Assembly (NCBI GenBank): GCA_004556395.1 | Contig: SFHK01000002.1 | Location: forward strand, 18,495-82,494 | DNA from: Clostridiales bacterium | GTDB taxonomy: Bacteria > Bacillota > Clostridia > Christensenellales > Aristaeellaceae | Direction: 5' to 3' | DNA length: 64,000 nt | Shown here: positions 39,328 through 47,927 of the stretch, in pieces | How positions within the stretch are numbered: position 1 is the first letter of the stretch | Layout of the letters: the number at the start of each line of letters is the position of its first letter | The notes under the pieces: model-generated | Seen by the model: only the letters and a program-made list of their open reading frames with translations | What the model was told of the DNA's origin: nothing | Database searches by the model: none | Program-made: the position numbers and the translations under genes

Positions 39328-40829
39328 GAGCGGCGCTCCTTTCCGGCGGAGCGCGCCGCGTAGAACATGGGCAGGCGCTGAAGCCACAGCGGCAGGCGCA
39401 GAATCAGGTCGGGGTTATGCGGTCGCCACGGCGCGAACGGGGCGACATACGGCGCGCCGAAGGAGCGCAGATGGCACACGGACGAAATGAGCAGAATCGC
39501 GCCCATCACGATGCCGTACAGCCCGAACAGCGCGCCCATCAGCAGCAGAAGAAGCCGGTACAGCTCCATTGCCAGCGAGAAATTGTAGCTGGGAACGACG
39601 AAGTTGCCCAGGCCTGTCAGCGCGACGATGATGATCAGCATCGGACTGATGATCGACGCGCTGACCGCCGCCTGTCCGAGAATCAGCGCGCCCACGATGC
39701 CCAGAGCCGAGCCGATCTGGGAGGGAATGCGCGTGCCGGCTTCGTTGATCAGGAAGAACGAAAACTCCATCACAAGAATCTCTCCGATGACCGGAAAGGG
39801 CACGTTTGAGCGCGCTTCCGCGATGGACGTGAGCAGGTTCATCGGCAGAAGATGCGTGTGAAATTGCGTGAGCGCGATATACAGCCCGGGCAGAAACAGC
39901 GACAGCAGAATGCCCAGCGAGCGGATGACGCGAATGAACGTGCCGTACTGCCAGCGCATAAAGGTGTCGTCCGAGGCGTGAATGAAATGAAACAGCGTCG
40001 ACGGCGCGAGCAGGGCGTAGGGGGAGTTGTCGGCCAGGATGGCGAACTGTCCCTCGGCGAGTCCCGCGGCGGTGCGGTCGGGGCGTTCCGTCTGCAAAAG
40101 CTGCGGAAACAGCGAAAACGGATAATCCTCGATCAGCTGCTGAATCTGCCCCGTGCCGGACACGTTCGCCAGCGAAACCGAGCGCAGGCGGCGGCGCGCT
40201 TCTGCCACGATTTTGGGGTCGGTCACGCCGTCCACATACAGAAGCGCGGCGTTCAGCCGGTTTTTCGAGCCGACGGGAATCATTTCGGTGACCAGCGCGG
40301 GCGAATGCAGATGCTTGCGCACGAGGGAGATATTCGTGCGAAGGCTCTCGACAAAGCCCTCCTGCGAGCCGAGCACGACGGATTCGTTGTTGGTGTGGCT
40401 CACGGCGCGGTGGGGCAGGTCGCGCGTGTCGATCAGAAGCGCGCCCGCGCAGCCGTCGGCAAACAGCGCGCACAGGCCGTTCAGCATGTCGCGCGCCACG
40501 TCGGCAAAGGTGTCCGCTTCGCTGACCTGACAGGCGTACAGGATGCTTTCGCCGATGTGGCGCAGGCGATCCTCGCTTTTCAGGTTTTCGTCGGGCGCTT
40601 TTTCAGTCACGCACGGGCGAATGACGGAGGCGGCGATTTCGTCGGACGAGCTGATGCCGTCGATGAACGCCGCGCACGCGCCGAAGCCGCATACCGGGAA
40701 TCGGTGCAGCACGATATCCTTGTTCTGGGGCATGCGGAATACCGCGCGCAGGCAGTCGAGGTTCTCCTCCAGCGACGCGCACGGCGAACGGCGCAGAATT
40801 TCCTCCGGGCTTCCATTGATACCGGCCAT
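39324..40829 (-). CDS. GerA-type spore germination protein
   Basis: The 501-residue protein has the GerAA layout: a soluble N-terminal domain of about 230 residues and then a membrane domain with several helices. The stretch YIALTQFHTHLLPMNLLTSI before the conserved VPFPVIGEILVMEFSFFLIN and NEAGTRIPSQIGSALGIVG is diagnostic. GerA subunits oligomerise into the germinant-gated channel. It is the first gene of gerABC and follows an ACT-domain gene by 54 bases. Its ribosome binding site (GGGAGGTG) lies in one arm of a 14-bp stem. Confidence 0.95.
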   Translation of the reverse strand: MAGINGSPEEILRRSPCASLEENLDCLRAVFRMPQNKDIVLHRFPVCGFGACAAFIDGISSSDEIAASVIRPCVTEKAPDENLKSEDRLRHIGESILYACQVSEADTFADVARDMLNGLCALFADGCAGALLIDTRDLPHRAVSHTNNESVVLGSQEGFVESLRTNISLVRKHLHSPALVTEMIPVGSKNRLNAALLYVDGVTDPKIVAEARRRLRSVSLANVSGTGQIQQLIEDYPFSLFPQLLQTERPDRTAAGLAEGQFAILADNSPYALLAPSTLFHFIHASDDTFMRWQYGTFIRVIRSLGILLSLFLPGLYIALTQFHTHLLPMNLLTSIAEARSNVPFPVIGEILVMEFSFFLINEAGTRIPSQIGSALGIVGALILGQAAVSASIISPMLIIIVALTGLGNFVVPSYNFSLAMELYRLLLLLMGALFGLYGIVMGAILLISSVCHLRSFGAPYVAPFAPWRPHNPDLILRLPLWLQRLPMFYAARSAGKERRS

Positions 40830-40834
40830 AAACG

Positions 40835-40872
40835 CACCTCCCTCCGCGGTAGTCTGTCCGCGAAGGGAGGTG
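40835..40872 (-). promoter_or_regulatory. Hairpin sequestering the gerA ribosome binding site
   Basis: CACCTCCCT at 40864-40872 and AGGGAGGTG at 40835-40843, on the minus strand, form a 9-bp stem, extended by CGCGG/CCGCG across one mismatch. The AGGGAGGTG arm is the gerA ribosome binding site. There is no T run, so it is not a terminator. Confidence 0.7.
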
Positions 40873-40883
40873 AATATGCAGAT

Positions 40884-41324
40884 TTACTCCATGGCGATCA
40901 GCCGCGTCTGCTCCACGCCCGAGATGGAAATGGCGCGGGTCATCAGCTCGCTGACGTCGCAGGCCAGATGGTCGACGTCGGCGGTGATCGTGACCGACGC
41001 CTTTTCGTGAATCGGCGGGGACTGCGAAATGGTCAAAATGTTCGCGCCCGACGACGAAAACAGCGAAAGCAGGTTGGACAGCACGCCGGGCTCATGGTTG
41101 AGCAGCATCAGGAATACGGCGTTGCGGCCGGAGGCGGTTTCGCCCGGCTCGAAGATGAAGTCCTTATATTTATAGTAGGTGCTGCGCGAAATGCCCGTCA
41201 TGCGCACGGCGGCGCTGACCTCCTTCACCTGACCGGAGGAAAGCAGGCGGCGCGTCTCGACGACCTTCTGATAGTAGTCGGGCAGGATGCGCTTGTCCAC
41301 GATCAGAAACGAGTTCAGGCTCAT
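40884..41324 (-). CDS. ACT domain protein (PheB/UPF0735-like)
   Basis: The 146-residue protein has an N-terminal helix-turn-helix-like part (VVETRRLLSSGQVKEVSAAV, RMTGISRSTYYKYKDFI) and a C-terminal ACT domain (RNAVFLMLLNHEPGVLSNLL, GANILTISQSPPIHEKASVT). This matches the UPF0735/PheB family, which often lies next to threonine or phenylalanine genes. It probably senses an amino acid, though the ligand is unknown. The ATG overlaps the thrB... side: the thrB stop falls within the ACT start as ATGA. It may feed back on the thr genes. Confidence 0.85.
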   Translation of the reverse strand: MSLNSFLIVDKRILPDYYQKVVETRRLLSSGQVKEVSAAVRMTGISRSTYYKYKDFIFEPGETASGRNAVFLMLLNHEPGVLSNLLSLFSSSGANILTISQSPPIHEKASVTITADVDHLACDVSELMTRAISISGVEQTRLIAME

Positions 41325-42211
41325 TCCAGCACCTCCGTTCGCGCGCCCTCGCGGTCAACCTCCAGCGGCAGCACGCGCCAGTCGTTGCGCAGCCCCGCGA
41401 TCAGCTTTTCGATGCGCGCGGGAACCTCCTCGTCCAGGTACACGCACATCAGCGTCGGGCCCGCGCCGGACAGGTAGATGCCCGCCGCGCCCGCGGCCAG
41501 CGCGTTCAGGCGCACGGTCTTGTAGTCGTCGATCATGTGCTCGCGGTAGGGCTGGTGCAGGCGGTCGCTCATCGCCACGGAGAACAGCTGCGGGTCGGCG
41601 GTTTCGAACGCCTTGATCAGCAGCGCGACGCGGGACAGGTTGTACGCCGCGTCCTTGTGGCTGACGGTCGCGGGCAGCGCCATGCGCGACGCGGAGGTGG
41701 ACAGTTCAAAGGAGGGAATCAGCGCGCACAGGTGCACGCGCTCGTTTACCGGGAACTGCGCCATGCAGGGCGCGCCCCCGTGCATGGCCGTGGCGGTAAA
41801 GCCGCCGTACAGCGCGGGGGTCACGTTGTCCGGGTGCCCCTCGAAGGCGCTGAGAATCTGCAAAATCTCCTGCCGGGAGAACGGGTTGCCCAGAAACGCG
41901 TTCGCCGCCAGCGCGCCGCCGGTGAGGAACGCCGAGGAGGAGCCCATGCCGCGCGTGCTGGGAATATCGGAATGAATCTTCAGGCGCAGACCCGGCGCGC
42001 GCTGTCCCTGCCGCCAGTAGATGCCGCGGAACGCGGTGACGGCAAGGTTGTTTTCGTTTTTATATTCGTCCGGGCAGCCCTCGATTTCAAGGCCTTCGTC
42101 CATCAGGGTGAACTCGAACGTCGCGTACAGGTTGAGCGCCAGACCCAGCGAGTCGAAGCCGGGGCCGAGGTTGGCGCTGGTCGCCGGAACGATTACCTTT
42201 ATGCTTTGCAT
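41321..42211 (-). CDS. thrB: Homoserine kinase ThrB
   Basis: The 296-residue GHMP kinase has VPATSANLGPGFDSLGLALN at the start, the ATP loop IPSTRGMGSSSAFLTGGALA, and the C-terminal GAAGIYLSGAGPTLMC. It phosphorylates homoserine for threonine synthesis. It overlaps the thrC stop by 13 bases and the ACT gene by four. The order thrC-thrB-ACT on this strand, divergent from hom-asd, gathers most of the threonine branch in one place. Confidence 0.97.
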   Translation of the reverse strand: MQSIKVIVPATSANLGPGFDSLGLALNLYATFEFTLMDEGLEIEGCPDEYKNENNLAVTAFRGIYWRQGQRAPGLRLKIHSDIPSTRGMGSSSAFLTGGALAANAFLGNPFSRQEILQILSAFEGHPDNVTPALYGGFTATAMHGGAPCMAQFPVNERVHLCALIPSFELSTSASRMALPATVSHKDAAYNLSRVALLIKAFETADPQLFSVAMSDRLHQPYREHMIDDYKTVRLNALAAGAAGIYLSGAGPTLMCVYLDEEVPARIEKLIAGLRNDWRVLPLEVDREGARTEVLE

Positions 42212-43668
42212 AATATCGCCGCCTTTTTGAGAATGTATTCGGGAATGCCGCGCACGGTGGTTTCATCCGTGTGCATGGGCGCGCGGCCGCGCAGGGACGC
42301 GAGCGCGTGGGGCACGGGCATATGAATGGCCGCCGAAAGCGCGTCCTGCATGTCGAACGCGCCGCCGCTTTCCGGCAGGCTCAGCGCGCGCAGGGCGCTC
42401 TGCGGGAACTTGAACGGAGAGGCCGTCGCCAGAGAGACGCACGGAACGCCGGGGTTTTCCTTCCGGTAGGCTTCCGCCGCCGCGAACGCAATGGCCGTGT
42501 GCGGGTCGGGCAGGTAGCCTGTTTCCCGGAACGCGCGTCCCATGACGGCCAGCGTGTCCTCGTCCGTGTAGGCGTAGGCGCGGAACACGTGCTGAATCCG
42601 CGAAAGCGCGGCTTCCGACACGCGATACGCGCCGTCCTCCGCAAGTCTTCGCATATATTCGCGCACAGGGCGGGAATTTCCTGCCTCGGCGTGAAACAAA
42701 AGCCGCTCCAGATTGCTGGAAACGAGAATGTCCATCGAAGGGGACAGCGTGCGCGAAAGCGTCCGCCGCGCGTCGTATACGCCGGTGACGAGGAAGTCCG
42801 TGAGTACGCGGTTGGCGTTGGAAGCGCACACGAGATGCGCGACGGGCAGCCCCATTTCCTTCGCGTACAGACCGGCGAGAATGTCGCCGAAGTTGCCCGT
42901 GGGCACGACGAACGTGACGGGCGTGCCGTTTGCAAGGCCGTGCTCGCGCACGAGGGCATGGTACGCCGCGTAATAGTACGCGATCTGGGGCGCAAGCCGG
43001 GCGATGTTGATGGAATTCGCACTGGAAAAGCGAATGCCCGCAGGCGGCGTGAGTCCGAGAAACGCCTGCTTCACGGTGCGCTGGCAGTCGTCGAAGTTGC
43101 CGTCTACGGCGCAGGCGGCGACGTTGGCGCCGGGCATGGCAGTCATCTGCCGCCGCTGGATTTCGCTCACGCCGTCCCGGGGGTACAGAACCAGCGCCGC
43201 CGTGCCGGGCAGGTCGCGGAAGCCGTTCATCGCGGCCGAGCCCGTGTCGCCGGATGTGGCCGTCAGAATCAGCGCCGTATCCTGAACGCCGAGCGTCGCG
43301 CGCGAAAAGGCGAGCAGGGACGGCATGACCGAAAGCGCCATGTCCTTGAAGGCCGCGGTTTCGCCGTGAAACAGCTCCAATACATATCGGTCTCCCGCCT
43401 TCACGAGCGGACAGACGGCGAGCGTGTCAAAGTGCGCGGGATATGCGGCGCCGCACGCGGCCTGAAGATGCGCCTGCGAAACGCCCGGAAGGAAAAGCGC
43501 CAGAATGCGGGCCGTCAGCGCGGCATAGGAAAGATCGCTCGTCTCGTCCGGCGAAAGCGCGGGCAGCGCCGCGGGCACATACAGGCCGCCGTCCGGCGCG
43601 ATGCCGCGAAAGATTGCCTCATAGCCGCCGCAGCGCAGCCGGTCGTCGCGCGTGCTGGTCAGTTCCAT
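42199..43668 (-). CDS. thrC: Threonine synthase ThrC
   Basis: The 489-residue PLP enzyme has the lysine motif HGETAAFKDMALSVMPSLLA, then LTATSGDTGSAAMNGF and the phosphate-site region VVPTGNFGDILAGLYAKEMG. It converts phosphohomoserine to threonine. The ATG at 43668 is preceded by GGAGATGATGAGCT. Length is typical for the longer YALN-type threonine synthases. A promoter (TTGTAT at 43736-43741, TATCAT at 43713-43718) lies just upstream. Confidence 0.97.
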   Translation of the reverse strand: MELTSTRDDRLRCGGYEAIFRGIAPDGGLYVPAALPALSPDETSDLSYAALTARILALFLPGVSQAHLQAACGAAYPAHFDTLAVCPLVKAGDRYVLELFHGETAAFKDMALSVMPSLLAFSRATLGVQDTALILTATSGDTGSAAMNGFRDLPGTAALVLYPRDGVSEIQRRQMTAMPGANVAACAVDGNFDDCQRTVKQAFLGLTPPAGIRFSSANSINIARLAPQIAYYYAAYHALVREHGLANGTPVTFVVPTGNFGDILAGLYAKEMGLPVAHLVCASNANRVLTDFLVTGVYDARRTLSRTLSPSMDILVSSNLERLLFHAEAGNSRPVREYMRRLAEDGAYRVSEAALSRIQHVFRAYAYTDEDTLAVMGRAFRETGYLPDPHTAIAFAAAEAYRKENPGVPCVSLATASPFKFPQSALRALSLPESGGAFDMQDALSAAIHMPVPHALASLRGRAPMHTDETTVRGIPEYILKKAAILCKA

Positions 43669-43712
43669 AGCTCATCATCTCCAAATTTTCTGCTTGCTTT
43701 TTTCTGAATGAT

Positions 43713-43741
43713 ATGATACAATGTTCCTCATTCTGATACAA
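43713..43741 (-). promoter_or_regulatory. thrC promoter in the thrC/hom divergent region
   Basis: On the minus strand, TTGTAT (43736-43741) and TATCAT (43713-43718) have a 17-base spacer. A direct repeat, TGATACAA, occurs twice on the plus strand (43715-43722 and 43734-43741) and covers both promoter boxes. It may bind a regulator of both operons. Confidence 0.6.
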
Positions 43742-43788
43742 GTGTTTTTATATCACGGACATATTAAATTGCTGTTGCGGAGGTTTGT

Positions 43789-44934
43789 ATGAGGATTGCG
43801 CTTCTGGGCATGGGCACGGTCGGCGGCGGCGTGTACGAGCTGGCGGCGAAAAAGGGAATCGAAGTGGTGCGCGTGCTGGAGAGGGTCAGGCGAACGGAGA
43901 ACGCCACGACGGACATCGCCGACATCGCGGACGATCCGCGCATCGAGGCCGTGGCCGAGATGTTGGGCGGCGTGGAGCCGGCGCGGGAATACGCGCTTCG
44001 GTGCATCCGCGCGGGCAAGCATTTTGTGACCGCGAACAAGCTTTTAATCAGCCGATGCGGAATCGAGCTCGCGCGGGAAGCGCAAAACGCCGGGGTGCGC
44101 CTTGTGTTTTCGGCGGCGTGCGGCGGCGGGATTCCGTTTCTGCCGTCCCTCGTGCGGGCGCGGGAAAGCGACCGGATTGTCCGCGCGGGCGGGATCCTGA
44201 ACGGCACCACCAACTATATCCTCGACCGCATGCAGCGCGAGGGCGTGGATTTCGCTTCCGCGCTGGCGGACGCGCAGGCGCTGGGATACGCCGAGCGCGA
44301 TCCCTCCGGCGATATTGACGGCTGGGACACGGCGCGCAAGGTGACGCTGATTGCCGCCGTCGCGTTCGGCGCGCTTCCGTCGGAGGACGAAATGCCGGTC
44401 ATGGGCATCGGGAATATCCGAACGGAAGACGTTCAGGCGTTCAAAAGAAGGAACCTCGTGTGCCGCCTGATCGGCGAGACCGCGAAAACGGAAGCGGGCG
44501 TAACGGCCTGCGTGCGGCCGGTGCTGTTCCGGGTCTCCGACGCGGAGAGCGCCGTGCTCAGAAACGACAACCTGTGCTGGTATCAGGGCGAGCAGAGCGG
44601 GCTTTTCCGGCTGATGGGGCAGGGGGCGGGGCGGTATCCCACGGCGGCGAACGTGCTGGCCGACGTCCTGTCGCTGAACGCCGGTCTGCCGCCGATGCTG
44701 GAGGAAGGCCTGAAGCCCGCGGCGCTCACTCGTGCAGCGGCGGAGCCATACTATGTCAGAGTGCCGGGATACGCGGCGGAGACGCTCCGAACGCTGCTGA
44801 CCGGCGTTTCAGAGGCGGGCGAATGGCGCATGGGTGAAACGGTTCCCATGGAGCCCGCGGAAATTCAAAAAATCATATCCGCTTTGCCGGGCGCGTTCTG
44901 CGCCGCGACCGTGCGGGAAGGAGGAAAATCATGA
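43789..44934 (+). CDS. hom: Homoserine dehydrogenase
   Basis: The 381-residue protein begins with the NAD(P) motif IALLGMGTVGGGVYELAAKK. It has the catalytic segment GILNGTTNYILDRMQREGVD followed by YAERDPSGDIDGWDTARKV, where the Lys and Asp residues expected for hydride transfer occur. It reduces aspartate semialdehyde to homoserine. There is no separate ACT domain at the C terminus beyond a short extension, so feedback may be weak or different. The ATG has GCGGAGGTTTGT before it. The gene overlaps asd by four bases. Confidence 0.95.
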   Translation: MRIALLGMGTVGGGVYELAAKKGIEVVRVLERVRRTENATTDIADIADDPRIEAVAEMLGGVEPAREYALRCIRAGKHFVTANKLLISRCGIELAREAQNAGVRLVFSAACGGGIPFLPSLVRARESDRIVRAGGILNGTTNYILDRMQREGVDFASALADAQALGYAERDPSGDIDGWDTARKVTLIAAVAFGALPSEDEMPVMGIGNIRTEDVQAFKRRNLVCRLIGETAKTEAGVTACVRPVLFRVSDAESAVLRNDNLCWYQGEQSGLFRLMGQGAGRYPTAANVLADVLSLNAGLPPMLEEGLKPAALTRAAAEPYYVRVPGYAAETLRTLLTGVSEAGEWRMGETVPMEPAEIQKIISALPGAFCAATVREGGKS

Positions 44935-45935
44935 AGGAATACAAAGTGGCGGTGCTGGGCGCGACCGGCGCGGTCGGGCAGGAAATGCTGAAGATTTTAG
45001 CTGAGCGGCGGTTTCCGGTTTCGCAGGTAAGGGCGCTGGCCAGCGCCCGCAGCGCGGGCAAGCGCGTATATTTCGCGGGCGAAACGCTGCCGATTGAGGA
45101 AGCGACGGCCGAGTCGTTTAAGGGAATGGACATCGTGCTGGGCGCGGTGGGCGCGGGCGCGGCGCGCGCGTTCCGTCCGGCGATTGTGGACGCGGGCGCG
45201 GTGTTCGTCGACAACTCGTCGGCATTCCGCATGGATGAGGACGTGCCGCTGGTCGTTCCGGAGATCAACCCGGAGGACGCGCTGCGGCATCACGGCGTCA
45301 TCGCGAACCCGAACTGCTCCACGATCATCACCATGGTGGCGGTGAACGGCATTCAGCGCGTGTCGCCGATTGAAGCGATGGTCGCGAGCACGTATCAGGC
45401 GGTTTCCGGCGCGGGCCGGGAGGGCATCGACGAGCTGGAAGCGCAGATCGCCGCGGATGTGCAGGGCGCGGACGTGGAAACCCACATCTTCCCGTGCCGG
45501 ATTCACAAGAATGTGATTCCCATGATCGGCGACCGGCTGGAAAACGGCTACACGACCGAGGAAATGAAGATGCAGAACGAGGGACGCAAGATTCTGCACA
45601 ACGCCGGAATGAACGTGTGCTGCACGTGCGTGCGCGTGCCGGTCATCCGCTCGCACTCGATCAGCGTGCAGCTGCGCACGCGCGACGCGATTTCGGTGGA
45701 GCAGGCGATGGAAGCCATTCGCCTTGCGCCGGGCTGCGTGCTCGCCCAAAATCTGGACGGGCGCGACTACCCGACGCCGCTGGATACCAGCGATCAGGAT
45801 CAGGTGTACGTCGGCCGTGTGCGGCGCGACCTCATTTTCGGCGACCGCGGCCTGTCGCTCTGGTGCTGCGGCGACCAGATTCGAAAGGGCGCGGCGACGA
45901 ACGCCGTGCAGATCGCGGAGCTTCTTACAAAGTAA
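44931..45935 (+). CDS. asd: Aspartate-semialdehyde dehydrogenase
   Basis: The 334-residue protein begins YKVAVLGATGAVGQEMLKIL and contains the active-site cysteine in VIANPNCSTIITMVAVN. The substrate-binding segment is STYQAVSGAGREGIDEL, with a later conserved VRVPVIRSHSISVQ. It reduces aspartyl phosphate to the semialdehyde used for threonine, methionine and lysine. It is coupled to hom through an ATGA overlap and ends at a strong terminator. No aspartate kinase gene lies in the window. Confidence 0.97.
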   Translation: MKEYKVAVLGATGAVGQEMLKILAERRFPVSQVRALASARSAGKRVYFAGETLPIEEATAESFKGMDIVLGAVGAGAARAFRPAIVDAGAVFVDNSSAFRMDEDVPLVVPEINPEDALRHHGVIANPNCSTIITMVAVNGIQRVSPIEAMVASTYQAVSGAGREGIDELEAQIAADVQGADVETHIFPCRIHKNVIPMIGDRLENGYTTEEMKMQNEGRKILHNAGMNVCCTCVRVPVIRSHSISVQLRTRDAISVEQAMEAIRLAPGCVLAQNLDGRDYPTPLDTSDQDQVYVGRVRRDLIFGDRGLSLWCCGDQIRKGAATNAVQIAELLTK

Positions 45936-45938
45936 TAT

Positions 45939-45988
45939 GAAAACGCGCGCCGCACGTCCCATGTTCGGGAGCCGCGGCGCGCGTTTTA
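45939..45988. terminator. Bidirectional terminator between asd and thiN
   Basis: AAAACGCGCGCCGC (45940-45953) pairs with GCGGCGCGCGTTTT (45974-45987). It lies between two convergent genes. Confidence 0.92.
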
Positions 45989-46618
45989 CTACAGGTTGTT
46001 CACGCCGTCGTACACGAATATCCACAGCGTGCCGTCCTTCACGGAGATGACTGCGTCGCCGCCGGTAAATTCGTTGCTCACGCCGAGGGGGAAGCCGTCG
46101 GCGAGCGCCGCGTTATGGATGGAGTACTTCGCGTTTTCGATGGACACGCCCGCCGCCGTGCCGCCGGAGCTGAAGACGGAGAAGACCGTTCCGGACGGGC
46201 GGGAGAGCATGACGGCGGCGTTGTGGAGCGCGAGCACCTCAAAGCCGGGGCAGATCAGCGCGACGTCCAGCCCATCCCGCGCCGCGCCGGCGAGCATTTG
46301 CAGGTTTGCGAGAAAATGGTCGGGGCGCGAGCCGCTGCCGCCGTAGATGCGAAAGCGCCGGCAGCCGTGTTCGCGGCCATAGCGCAGGGAAATGCCCATG
46401 TCGGTATCGTCCTTTTCGCGCGGAAAGCGCAGAAGGGGAACGCCGTCCGGCACGTATCCGAGCGAATCAAAATCTCCGGCGAGCAAGTCGGGCGCAAGGC
46501 CGAGCCTTGAAAGGTAGAGATAGCCGCCGTCCGCGGCGATAACGAGGTCGCCGGGCTGTTTGTTCAGCCCCTTGGGCGTGAAGTCTCCGGAGCCGACGAT
46601 ATAGCAGGTGCCGTTCAT
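45989..46618 (-). CDS. thiN: Thiamine diphosphokinase
   Basis: The 209-residue protein has the TPK fold. IAADGGYLYLSRLGLAPDLL and AGDFDSLGYVPDGVP form the catalytic Asp-rich region, and FPREKDDTDMGISLRYGREHG and YGGSGSRPDHFLANLQML complete it. It converts thiamine to thiamine diphosphate with ATP. It is divergent from the riboswitch-controlled thiamine transporter gene, so uptake and activation of thiamine sit side by side. The ATG at 46618 has GGAGG nine bases upstream. Confidence 0.92.
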   Translation of the reverse strand: MNGTCYIVGSGDFTPKGLNKQPGDLVIAADGGYLYLSRLGLAPDLLAGDFDSLGYVPDGVPLLRFPREKDDTDMGISLRYGREHGCRRFRIYGGSGSRPDHFLANLQMLAGAARDGLDVALICPGFEVLALHNAAVMLSRPSGTVFSVFSSGGTAAGVSIENAKYSIHNAALADGFPLGVSNEFTGGDAVISVKDGTLWIFVYDGVNNL

Positions 46619-46718
46619 GGATAACAGCCTCCGATTCCGTGATTACCGATATTGTATCAGAGAATCGCGCCGTTGTCACCCGTCAGTTTTCATAAATGCG
46701 CGTGCGCAAGGATTTTAC

Positions 46719-46747
46719 TTGACAGGGAATGGACGGATGCATACAAT
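46719..46747 (+). promoter_or_regulatory. Promoter for riboswitch-thiT
   Basis: TTGACA (46719-46724) and TACAAT (46742-46747) have a 17-base spacer, and the TPP aptamer begins about 20 bases on. Confidence 0.8.
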
Positions 46748-46765
46748 ATGCGTGAATCAAATATA

Positions 46766-46853
46766 CCGCTGGGGGCGCCAGATGGCTGAGATGGACGCGC
46801 ACGCGTCCGGTCCCTTCGAACCTGAAGTGGATAATCCCACCGTAGGGAAGCGA
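46766..46853 (+). promoter_or_regulatory. TPP riboswitch (THI element)
   Basis: The conserved aptamer core is present: GGGGGCGCC then CTGAGATGG in the J2-3 region, and TCGAACCTGA with the later GATAATCCCACCGTAGGGAAG. CGCT (46767-46770) and AGCG (46849-46852) close P1. It senses thiamine pyrophosphate and controls thiT through the terminator at 46913-46944. Confidence 0.93.
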
Positions 46854-46912
46854 ACGCAAGTAAATCCGCGCGAAGAAGATTTCGTTCTTTGGCGGAATGA
46901 ACACATCCGTTT

Positions 46913-46944
46913 CCCGCATGCCGCGAAAGCACATGCGGGTTTCC
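46913..46944 (+). terminator. Riboswitch-controlled terminator
   Basis: CCCGCATG (46913-46920) pairs with CATGCGGG (46932-46939), followed by TTTCC. A second stem, CCTTATAC with GTATAAGG (about 46943-46980), follows and ends near the ribosome binding site. It may add translational control. Confidence 0.75.
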
Positions 46945-46994
46945 TTATACGAAAATCGGGTATCTCATGCGGTATAAGGAAAGGAAGAGACACG

Positions 46995-47792
46995 ATGAAA
47001 AAGGTATTTGCCCTGCTGACCGTACTGGTTCTGCTGCTGGCGGCGATTCCGGCGTTCGCCGAGACCGCGACGGCGGCGGAAGCCACGCCCGCGACGGCGC
47101 GGACCGAAGCGACCGCAGCCGAAGCCACCGCGGCGGAAGCGCCCGCGGAAGAGGAGGACGACGCGACCAAGCTCTCGACGACCAGCAAGATTGTTGTGGC
47201 CGCGCTGGTGGTTCTGATGCTCGTCGGCCTGTATTTCTCCGCAAAGCGCGTGAAGTGGAACGCGTTCATGATTGCCAAGGCGGCGCTGTGCATTGCGCTC
47301 GCGTACCTGCTGGGCATGATTCGGATGTACCGCGCGCCGATGGGCGGCTCCGCGACGCTGGCGAGCCTGCTGCCCCTGATTCTGTTCGCAATGGCCTTCG
47401 GCCCGCTGGAGGGTCTGCTGGCCGGCTTCACCTTCGGCCTTCTGAACCTGCTGCTCGACCCCTACGTCATTCATCCGGTTCAGATGCTGGTGGACTATCC
47501 GATGGCGTACGGCGCGGTGGCGCTGTGCTGCCTGGCGAAGCTTCTGCCGATTCCCGACCGCTGGAAGCTGCCCATCGCGGTGGTGCTGGGCTATCTTGGA
47601 AAGTTCATCATGGCCGTGATTTCCGGCGTGGTGTTCTTTGCGAACAATGCCGCCGAGGAAGGCGCGCTGGTCTACTCGCTGGTGTACAACTTCAGCTATA
47701 TTTGGCCGGAGCTGCTGATCAGCCTTGCAATCTCCCTCGTTCCCGGCATGGATCGCCTTGTGCAGCTGATGCGCAAAAATTCGGTGCGCTGA
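46995..47792 (+). CDS. thiT: Energy-coupling-factor thiamine transporter ThiT, with N-terminal extension
   Basis: The protein of 265 residues has the ThiT S-component in its C-terminal 190 residues, with about six membrane helices. It includes GGSATLASLLPLILFAMAFG, GPLEGLLAGFTFGLLNLLLD and DPYVIHPVQMLVDYPMAYGA (the thiamine-site region). Before it lies an unusual extension: a signal-peptide-like stretch (MKKVFALLTVLVLLLAAIPA), about 40 residues rich in Ala/Thr/Glu, and an extra membrane helix (IVVAALVVLMLVGLYFS). ThiT needs the shared ECF module, which is not in this window. The TPP riboswitch upstream confirms the substrate. A ribosome binding site AAAGGAAGAG precedes the ATG. Confidence 0.92.
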   Translation: MKKVFALLTVLVLLLAAIPAFAETATAAEATPATARTEATAAEATAAEAPAEEEDDATKLSTTSKIVVAALVVLMLVGLYFSAKRVKWNAFMIAKAALCIALAYLLGMIRMYRAPMGGSATLASLLPLILFAMAFGPLEGLLAGFTFGLLNLLLDPYVIHPVQMLVDYPMAYGAVALCCLAKLLPIPDRWKLPIAVVLGYLGKFIMAVISGVVFFANNAAEEGALVYSLVYNFSYIWPELLISLAISLVPGMDRLVQLMRKNSVR

Positions 47793-47927
47793 GCGCCGGC
47801 GGCGAAAAGATAAAAGTTTGCGTGCGGGTGTTTTCCGGCTGGAAAGCGCCCGCGTTTTCGTGTATAATAGAAAGCGCGCGCGGGGGAGGACTTCCGCGCG
47901 TCACAATGGAAGGCGGAGGGGAGTCCT

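Noticed and set aside
46613..46994. In-frame extension of thiT through the riboswitch region
   Set aside because: This frame crosses the TPP aptamer and terminator. The ATG at 46995 has a ribosome binding site and a signal-like start, so the extension is not coding.
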